A stretch of 64,000 bases of DNA from Thalassia testudinum (Eukaryota > Streptophyta > Magnoliopsida > Alismatales > Hydrocharitaceae), in contig JAZHRO010000062.1 of the NCBI GenBank assembly GCA_037157565.1, forward strand, positions 3,782,001 to 3,846,000, read 5' to 3'. The notes below the pieces were generated by a model, which had not been told where the DNA came from, made no database searches, and was given only the letters and a program-made list of their open reading frames with translations. A program made the translations under genes and the position numbers. Below are positions 56,915 through 64,000 of the stretch, in pieces. Each line of letters begins with the position of its first letter. The stretch's first letter is position 1.

Positions 56915-57921
56915 ATGGCTCCAGGGTTTGGGAGGGATGACGGTGGTGGCGAAGGGGCTAATGAAGGATGGAGAACATGGAGATCCAGTGGATGGCGACG
57001 TAGGTATTTTGGCAGGAAAGTCTTCGGTGCAACCTCCTGTAGGACGTGGGTAGAGGGTAGGAGTGGTAGATGGAATCAGAAGAATGGAGATGTTGTTTGC
57101 TATAGGTGTAGAAGGTGAGGGCACATGGCGGCCGTTTGTAGGGATCCGATCCTTTGCCTTGCGTGCGGTGGCTTGGGGCATAGGAGGGATTCATGCAGTA
57201 AGAGGAAGACTTTGAAACCATATGGAGATAAGATGCCCCACAACCAGGTTTGGGGGAGGACCCATCTACCCCCCCTCCTAAGGTTTTGGACTAGGTGATG
57301 GATGTGGAGGTGCCTTATGTTGATGAAGTCGCTGCTGCTGAGTTGGTGTTGCAGGGTGCCCTAATTGGGGAGATCACGATGGGGTCTACGAGTCTTGATG
57401 AAATCTATAGATTGGTGACTTCTCTGTCCCTTTCCTCCTTTAATTGGAAGATATTGATGTTGGGTAAATCGAGATTTGTTTTATTTGGGCTGGGAATGCT
57501 CGATGTGGAGAAACTTCGATTCAGCATGAGCTGTTTCGAGTGTTTGACGATAATTTGGCAGCTGGTCTCGCCTTTTGATGGTGCTTCATAGGAGAGGCCC
57601 CCTCAGTGTGCAGAGATCAGGGTGGGGAGACTGGTGATTTGGGGCCTACCCCTACATTTGAGGATGCGAGGTGTTGTTGAGAAGGTAACTGCAGGGTTTG
57701 CGACTCTTGAAGAGGGCGTTGAGGTGGGACTACAAGAAGGGGATGGAAGGTCTATTGTGGTGGAGGTTCGAGTGATTAGAGGGGGTCTTTGCCAGAGAAA
57801 ATTATTCTTCAATATAGGGGAAGTTCATGGATGCTCCGTCTGAAAATATTGTTTGGCAAAGTGCGGGCTACTAAGCAGGGGGATGGAAGATCCTTTGCAG
57901 AGGTAGTCAATGGTAGGAGCA
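56915..57921 (+). pseudogene. LINE ORF1, first part (zinc knuckles)
   Basis: A basic Gly/Arg-rich start is followed by two CX2CX4HX4C knuckles: CYRC-(RR stop G)-H-MAAV-C (about 57098-57139) with a TGA inside the first, and CLAC-GGLG-H-RRDS-C (about 57158-57199). Downstream a domain similar to the plant LINE ORF1 RNA-binding region runs in broken frames: 57295-57591, then VGRLVIWGLPLHLR near 57625-57665. It reaches SFAEVVNGRS just before the solo LTR. ORF1 of L1 elements binds element RNA. The order knuckles-then-domain is the reverse of many plant LINEs. Stops at 57116, 57589 and 57841. Confidence 0.7.
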
Positions 57922-59985
57922 TGATAAACATCATTTTATCATCATTTTTATAAATTAAAACAAACCTAGCTATTAGGATTTTGCTCCGCAAACGGGTTTT
58001 TGAGCTGCATTTAGGCATCAATTAGGTTAGGCATGCATTGCACTTTTTATTGTCTTTTTGATGTGTTTTTGTGAGTGTTAGGGATATACAGATTGTCAGA
58101 ACTCCAAAACCCTAGCACTCAGGAAGGCAACTGGTGAAGAAGAAGCTCACACTAACTGAAACTCAGCTTGATCCAACTCACCATAGCTGGATTCCAACTC
58201 ACTTGAACTAGGGTTAGCTCATCTTAGCTCCATTCAGCTCACCTCAGCTGAATAGCAGCTCAAGAGAGCTCATCTTAGCTTATCCTAGCTCAGGTCAGCT
58301 CAGATCCAGCTCAACTTAGCTGAGTCTAACTCATCTTAGTTCCCATTGGTCCACAAGGAGCTCTAGCTAGCTCAGCTGAGTTGACTGGATTTCACCCCAG
58401 CTCAGGTCCAGCTACATCTAGCTCAACTCAACTTTGGCCAGCTGAAGATGACTTCATTCCAGCTTAGGAAGCTCAAGTCCAGCTCCCAAGGACTCAGCTT
58501 AGCTCAACTCAGTTGAGCTAAGCTACCTTAGCTGCCTCACCCAGCTTGATCCTCCCCAGGAGCATTAGACCCAACTCACCTCAGCTCCTTTTAGAAGAAG
58601 CCAGCTTGCTTTAGCTTGGCTTAGTAGCTAGCAAAGAACTAGCAAGCCAAGCTAGCTAAGGTAGCTCCTTGCAACTCTCTTCAGCAGCCACCAGCTCTAG
58701 TGCAGCTCAAGATGACTACCTCCAGCTCTTCTCCCTGAAAACCCTAGCTCGAAATGCCTCCAACTCTACTCCCTACTAGCTAAGCTGCTTAACTTAGCTA
58801 GTCCACCTCCATGGCACCAAAACCTACTACCCTACTACCTAAGCTCTAGCAGAATGACCACCTACTCCTACTTTATTTTGGTGCCAACTATCCCTTCCAT
58901 CACCACCCTACATCCACCATCAAAACCCATCTCCACCCTCCATTTTTTCCCTCCAAAATTTCCTTCTAGAAGGTATTTTTGGAGGGAAAACCAAGGCACC
59001 TCTTCATTTCCCTCCCATTTTTCCCTCCAAAAATATCCAAGCACCCCTTCATTTCCCTCCAAAAAAGCACCATAACCACCCCCCTTCCCATCCTATAAAT
59101 ACCCTACCCTACCACCACATAATTCACATCCTCCATTAGTGTTTACTTCCACCTACATCCACCTATACCTACAGGCAAGAAGGAGTAGAGAAGAAGATTA
59201 AAGGGGCACATCACTAGCCCCTTTGGTGCCTTCTTCCCCCCACTCTCTTCAACTTGGGCCACGCCAAGGAGGAGGAGCTTTCCACTTCAAGTAGGACGGC
59301 CAAGCAAAGGAGAACCTAGGGTGGACGTCCACCCTTGGAGGAGGAGAATTAAAGGTGGTAGCTACCACCTTAGAGGACACCATTTTTAAGGAAGGAGAAG
59401 GAGGAGCCCTTTTCCAGCCTAGGAGCCACTAAGCTTGGAGCAAGGAGCTTCCCCTCTTCACCAACAATTCAGGAAGATTTGTGTTTTATTTTCTTTGTTG
59501 CAATTATCTAGTAGTGGAAGCATTCATCTACTAGGATTTTTTGTAAAACACTCTCTCTTTTAATCAAAGTTGCCTTCTTTAATCTTTTTTGTTGCATAGT
59601 CGTGTAGAATTCTTGTTTAACCTTTTTCACTCCCTCTCCTTAATTACTCTAGGCCTCCACATGCCTAGAGTGAGCTTACAGAGAGGTTCTACTTGTCACT
59701 ATAATAGTAGTGTAGTGGATTAGTATAGAGAATTTTCTTGCTATCAACAAACCCACCTTGTTCTCGTTATTTCAAAACCAAAAAAAAAATCATATATATA
59801 AAACACCAAAAAGAAAGTTGAGCTCCATCTTTAAAGCAAGGGATTTAATTTTGCAAACATTTGGCCTCCTTGAAAAACCCTAGATACTCCCCTATCTAAG
59901 AATATAAATTTAAAAGCGAATCCATTTTTGTACATTGCAACGACTTAAAACCCTAAATTTAAAAATCACGTGACTTTTCGCATCA
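57922..59985 (+). repeat. solo LTR of the element B family inside the LINE
   Basis: Begins TGATAAACATC and ends TTCGCATCA; collinear with the LTRs of element B. GAGCA (57917-57921) and AAGCA (59986-59990) are a 5-bp target-site duplication with one mismatch. It carries the 46-base hairpin (58945-58990), TATA-type CTATAAATA (59093-59101), AGCT array (about 58140-58800) and a weakened U5 hairpin (59879-59900). No internal element sequence remains. The minus-strand ORF 59983-60171 spans its right edge and is not meaningful. Confidence 0.9.
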
Positions 59986-60399
59986 AAGCAGACCTGAATA
60001 TAGCAGTAATGTATAGGTTGACTGTCCAAAGTCTAAGAAAAGGAAGAGCATCATGAACTGGAGGGTTTGGATGATGAGGCAGTAGCTTCGGACTAGCTTA
60101 TCAGGGTGATGGTTGAATGTAGTGATGTTGGTGGGGATCAGGAAGGTAGCTGTGCAATGGAGGGAATACAAGGGAGAGAGCTGGAGGAAGGGCAGGATGG
60201 GAAGGCTATGATGGTGCTCAATCCTACTACTGTGGGGAGTTTAAAGTTTGGTGTAGGATCTTCCTACAAAATTAAGGCAGTTAGGTCTCCCTATAAGTTG
60301 AGGGGACTCACGATGGGAGGTGGGAAGGGGACTAATGAGAAAGCCATTGCGACTATTTTGCAGGTGGAACATTTTTCAAATGGAAAGGTGAGGGAATGA
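59986..60399 (+). pseudogene. LINE ORF1, C-terminal part
   Basis: Continues ORF1 after the solo LTR. The last 97 codons (60106-60399) are open, charged and Gly-rich without a motif I recognise. The stop TGA (60397-60399) overlaps the ATG of ORF2 as ATGA. Confidence 0.6.
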
Positions 60400-63300
60400 A
60401 GATCCTCACCTGGAATGTGCGTGGGTTGCGCGATGGCATTCTAAAGGCATCTCTGGCACGCTACTTGCGGGAGTGGGAAGTGGATTGTGCACTCTTACAG
60501 GAGGCACATCTCGAAGAAAGGGATGCCTCTATATGGTCCTCATTGCTGCAGATGGACAGGCAGAGGTGCGATCTTTAGATGCGATGGGAAGATCTGGTGA
60601 CTTGGCTATCTGGTGGAAGCGATCTCGTCTAATACTAATGGACTCATGGAAGGAGAATCACCAATTGACATGCAGGTTCAGAATGAGCTGTAGTGAACAT
60701 GAATTTTATGTTACATGTGTATATGGTCAGTGTGCAGCTAGCCAGAGATTTGGATTGTGGGATGAACTTTCTCATGTGGCAGTAAGGACATTTGGGAGGC
60801 CATGGCTGGTGGGGGGTGATTTCAACTGCACACTGTCTGAGGTAGATAGGGCGAGCAAAAGGGTTGATCAAGCGTTGACGGGGTTTCAGATGGCCATTGC
60901 AGAGCTGGATCTTAATGAATATCCATCCATCGGAGCTGAATATACATGGAGGAATGGTAATGGGCAAATGTCCAAGTTGGATCGTTTCTTTGGGAACTCT
61001 GAATTGCTAAAGACATTCCAATTATCGTCGGTGGTAGGCTTGGTTCATCCTTTTTCAGATCATACTCTGCTCATGTGGGATTGTGGTGAAGGTGCCTTGT
61101 GTGGAACCTATTTTAAATTTAGGAAGTCATGGCTCAAGGAGGAGGGCTGTAGGGAGATGATTTCTCATTGGTGGAAATTAAAGCTCATGGCTGTCTCTGC
61201 AATTGTTATGTTAACCATTAAATTGAGGGAGTTGTGTAATGTTCTAAGGGAATTCAGATGCACCTCTGAGATTCTGAGAGGTCAACGGCAATTTGAGGCT
61301 CTAGAGATGGTGAAGAGTTTGGATATTAGAGAAGGCATGGGCCTGTTGTCTGAGGTGGAAAGGTGCCAGCGTATCCATTGGTAGTCGGTGGTGGCTGAGG
61401 AGGACTTGAAGAGAGAAATTGATTGGAGGGAGAAATCTCGAGAATTGTGGCTAAAAGAAGGGGACACGAAACTATGTTCTTCCACTTAGCAGCCAGTTCA
61501 AGGCGACGTCACAATCTCATAGCTACATTGCGAGTGGGGGATCAAGTCTTTATGAATATGGATGAAATCAAAAGAGAAACAATCAAGTTTCTCAAGAATT
61601 CCACTAGATCCGTGGGGAGGGGGCAATGGAGGATGAAATCTTCAGATATGCCAAGAGTTGGAATTGAGGATGGGGAATAGTTGATAGCACCTATCTCTGA
61701 CCAAGAGGTGGTAGAATCCATGCAAGATCTGAATGCTAAAGGGTCTCCAGGCCCAGATGGTTTCCAGATTTTTTTCTACAAGGAATTTTGGCCAACTGTA
61801 AAGACTGATGTGCTGGAGGTCATAAGAGAGTTTCAGGCTGGGAACTCTGGAGTTGAGAGATTTAATAGATCCTATCTATTGTTGTTACCAAAGAAGCTGG
61901 GGGCAGAAAGCCTATCAGAGTTTAGACCGATTGCCTTGTCTAACTCCATTTATCTAATTATTGGAAAAATTTTGGCCAATAGATTGAAGAGGGTACTGAA
62001 GGACTTGATCAGCCCGGTGCAATCCGCCTTTCTTCCTGATAGGTCTTTGCAAGAATGTTTCATTGTTGCACAGGAAGTTGTGATGGGGTGGCGTCGAAGA
62101 AGGTGTAAGGCCTATATGTGGAAGGTGGACTTTAGATGAGCGTACGATTCTGTATCTTGGCAATATCTATGGGAAATTTTTAAGTGAAGGGGATTCCCTT
62201 CTAATTGGATCCAATGGATGAAGAGATGCATAACAACATCTTTTTCGCCATTGATTAATGGGAAACCGTGATGTAATTGGATTCAGCTACAATGCAGAGT
62301 CCGACAGGGTTGCCCATTGGCTCCCTTGGTCTTCAATTTGGCCATGGATACCCTTGCTAGGTTTGCTTGCAAGTTATTAGGTGTGGGCATGGTCAGAGGG
62401 TATTCGATGTCGAACTCTCAATCTTTGGCACCGATTCTCCAATACGCTAACAACACTACCCTTTTTGTGGAGGGCGGTACAAGGGAAGCTAAGGTGTTAT
62501 TCAGCATGGTATCTATTTTTGGGGAAATCTTTGTCTTGAAGCTCAATGGAGACAAGTCCTCCCTGATTTGCTTCGGAATGGAGGGGCAAGAGAGCACCAC
62601 GATCTCTGAAATTCTGCACACTCCAATCACTCCTCTGCCCGTGAAATACTTTGGGTTGTCACTGAAAGATTCGAAACTAAAAAAAAGTGATTGGAAAGTC
62701 CTCTTCGACAAAATTGCTGTGAAGCTTGAGAATTGTAGTCATTTTCTATCGAAGGGGGGGAGACTGATTGTTTTGAATACTGTCATCACCTCCATTCTGA
62801 TGTTTTATTTCTCCATGTTCAGATCTCCAAAATCTGTATGGAAAGAGGTTGGATGTGCTTTGCAAGCGGTTCTTCTGGAAAGGGGTTAAGTCTAAAGGGA
62901 ATTTCCTCCAGCTGGTGAAGTGGTGGGGGATGTGTAGACCAAAGAAGGAAGGTGGTATGGGGATACGATCATTGAAGGAATTCAATGATTCCTTGCTGCT
63001 GAAGTGGGCGATTAAGCTTCTTGGTGGTGGCAGCAACTTGTGGACTGAATTGGTTATGGATTCATATGGAGTTTCACACATGGAGTGTTCAAGATTGAAA
63101 CCATGCAGACCCTTACCTTTTTGGAATTCAGTTGTCAAAGCTATGCAAGAGAACTAGCAGCACTTCAAGCTGCTGCTTGGCGATGGTGAAGAATTTATGT
63201 TTTGGACTGATCGGTGGTCTCAGAGGAAGCAGATGTCAGATTTGTACCCACGAGCATTTGTTGCAGCAGCAGAGAAGGCAGCACCTGTGGCTAGTTGCTA

Positions 63301-63740
63301 GGATGAGGACCGCAAGCTTTGGGCACCAGCTGGGTGCAACCTGCGTGAAGTTGGCAGAGCAAGAGAAGAGATGGATAGATTTTTTCATGATCTGGATAGC
63401 TTCATGCCAAAGGGTGGAGTGGATAGATTTGAATGGTCCTATGGAAATTTCACGTCGGCTGCAGCATATAATGTTCTATTGTGTGCAAATGATTCAACTA
63501 ATATGGAGGAGATTGATAGACAATGCACATGTTTATGGAAGCTACGTATACCCCTTAAAGTACAAATTTTCCTCTGGCTGTGTAGAAGAGATGGACTTGT
63601 CAAGGGAGAGCTGCGACACAAAAGGATGGGAACCCAACTGCAACATTGCCCCCTATGTGATTTCCCCACTAATAGTGCGAGACATCTATTCTTGTTGTGT
63701 TTGGTGACTGGCCAAATATGGAGATCTATGTGTGGATAAC
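60396..63740 (+). pseudogene. LINE ORF2: endonuclease and reverse transcriptase
   Basis: Starts at ATG 60396 with MKILTWNVRGL and has CALLQEAHLEE (Asn and Glu of the endonuclease). After a frameshift near 60565 come GGDFNCTLSEVDR (60817), KLDRFF (60975) and FSDHTLLMWDC (61053). A TAG at 61382 and a shift near 61470 follow. RT motifs are KGSPGPDGFQIFFYKEFW (61739), FRPIALSNSIY (61921), SAFLPDRSLQECF (62025), a TGA at 62137 in the DFR-AYDSVSW block, RQGCPLAPLVFNLAMDTL (62298) and the catalytic box as YANN (62443-62454) instead of YADD. A zf-RVT-like region (CLWKLRIPLKVQIFLWL...CPLC) spans 63529-63690. It nicks target DNA and primes reverse transcription in the family; this copy is dead. Confidence 0.85.
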
Positions 63741-64000
63741 CCTTGCCAACGTGGGAAGTCCTTTGGAGGGATTTTCAAACTCATGGGAAACCACGAGTAA
63801 CTATGGCAATCGTGCTTTGGAGTGTGTGGAGGGTTAGAAATCATAAATTATTTAGGGGGTTGTCGGTGTGTGTGGGGAAAATTGTGTGGAGTTGTAACAC
63901 TTTTGTTTAGGCTTGGAGTGATTCTTTGTAAATTCTTATAGTTGATTTTTTAATAGAATAAATCTCGGTTTGCTATCATTTTCAATAGCATTCCTCTCAA
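63741..64000 (+). other. LINE 3' untranslated end and window edge
   Basis: No ORF. An AATAGAATAAA polyadenylation-like phrase lies at 63952-63962. Where the LINE stops and flanking DNA begins is not visible. Confidence 0.4.

Larger units (their letters stand above)
56831..63960 (+). mobile_element. L1-type LINE, decayed, split by a solo LTR
   Basis: ORF1 with two CCHC knuckles, then ORF2 with an apurinic-type endonuclease, RT and a C-terminal zf-RVT-like region, the plant L1 architecture. A solo LTR (57922-59985) lies in ORF1. Several frameshifts and stops break ORF2, and the RT catalytic box is mutated. The 5' edge is approximate, and no clear poly(A) or target-site duplication is seen at the 3' side before the window ends. 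Confidence 0.85.

Noticed and set aside
1..64000. CRISPR array, operon or bacterial defence system
   Set aside because: Repeats are LTRs and enhancer-like tandems; there are no short regularly spaced repeats with unique spacers and no bacterial gene layout.

Overview
This window is transposable-element DNA from a seed plant. Every coding signature I can recognise belongs to a plant retrotransposon: Ty3/gypsy elements of the non-chromoviral Athila/Tat type (protease, reverse transcriptase (RT), RNase H, then integrase; tRNA-Asp-type primer binding sites), one Ty1/copia-type LTR element, and one L1-type LINE with CCHC zinc knuckles and a C-terminal zf-RVT-like domain. I see no host gene, rRNA gene, tRNA gene or CRISPR array. 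The sequence does not identify the species; the density of nested, long-LTR elements suggests a large repeat-rich genome.

Layout. (A) 1-10907, plus strand: internal part and 3' LTR of a decayed gypsy element whose 5' LTR lies outside the window. 10923-13078: probable solo LTR. (B2) minus strand: an old gypsy element beginning with its 3' LTR (about 13084-14043) and continuing through 14044-14706, 24324-28369 and 41108-41633. Two whole elements interrupt it. (B) 14707-24318, minus strand: a complete, very young element with two nearly identical 2.24-kb LTRs, an AGCCC target-site duplication (TSD), a primer binding site (PBS), a polypurine tract (PPT) and one long intact ORF (Gag-like region plus protease) but no RT, RNase H or integrase. 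(D) 28370-41107, plus strand: a complete but decayed gypsy element inserted in the protease of B2; its 3' non-coding domain holds a solo LTR (37460-39019, TSD AGTAT). 41634-43045: solo LTR with TSD CACAT at the junction between B2 and the next element. (C) 43046-53518, plus strand: 5'-truncated gypsy element with a solo LTR (46207-48456) inside its RT at the catalytic motif; its 3' LTR is cut at 53518. 53519 to about 56.8 kb, minus strand: 3' LTR and internal part of a copia-type element. About 56.83-63.96 kb, plus strand: an L1-type LINE with ORF1, ORF2 and a solo LTR (57922-59985) in ORF1.

Nesting gives the order of events. B2 and C are old and were already joined when the 41634-43045 LTR arrived. 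D entered B2 next (its LTRs differ by roughly one base in eight where I compared them). B entered B2 most recently (about ten differences in 2.2 kb). Apart from the B ORF, every coding region carries stops, frameshifts or insertions.

The most unusual content is non-coding. The gypsy elements share signals that standard annotation does not name: a repeated unit of about 50-60 bp in the 3' domain, a second PPT-like motif after pol, a GGGAGGCAACCC motif at the end of pol, a palindrome just before the 3' end, a U5 hairpin, a large hairpin upstream of the LTR TATA box, AGCT-word arrays in the LTRs, and pol III-like A and B boxes in the LTRs of D.
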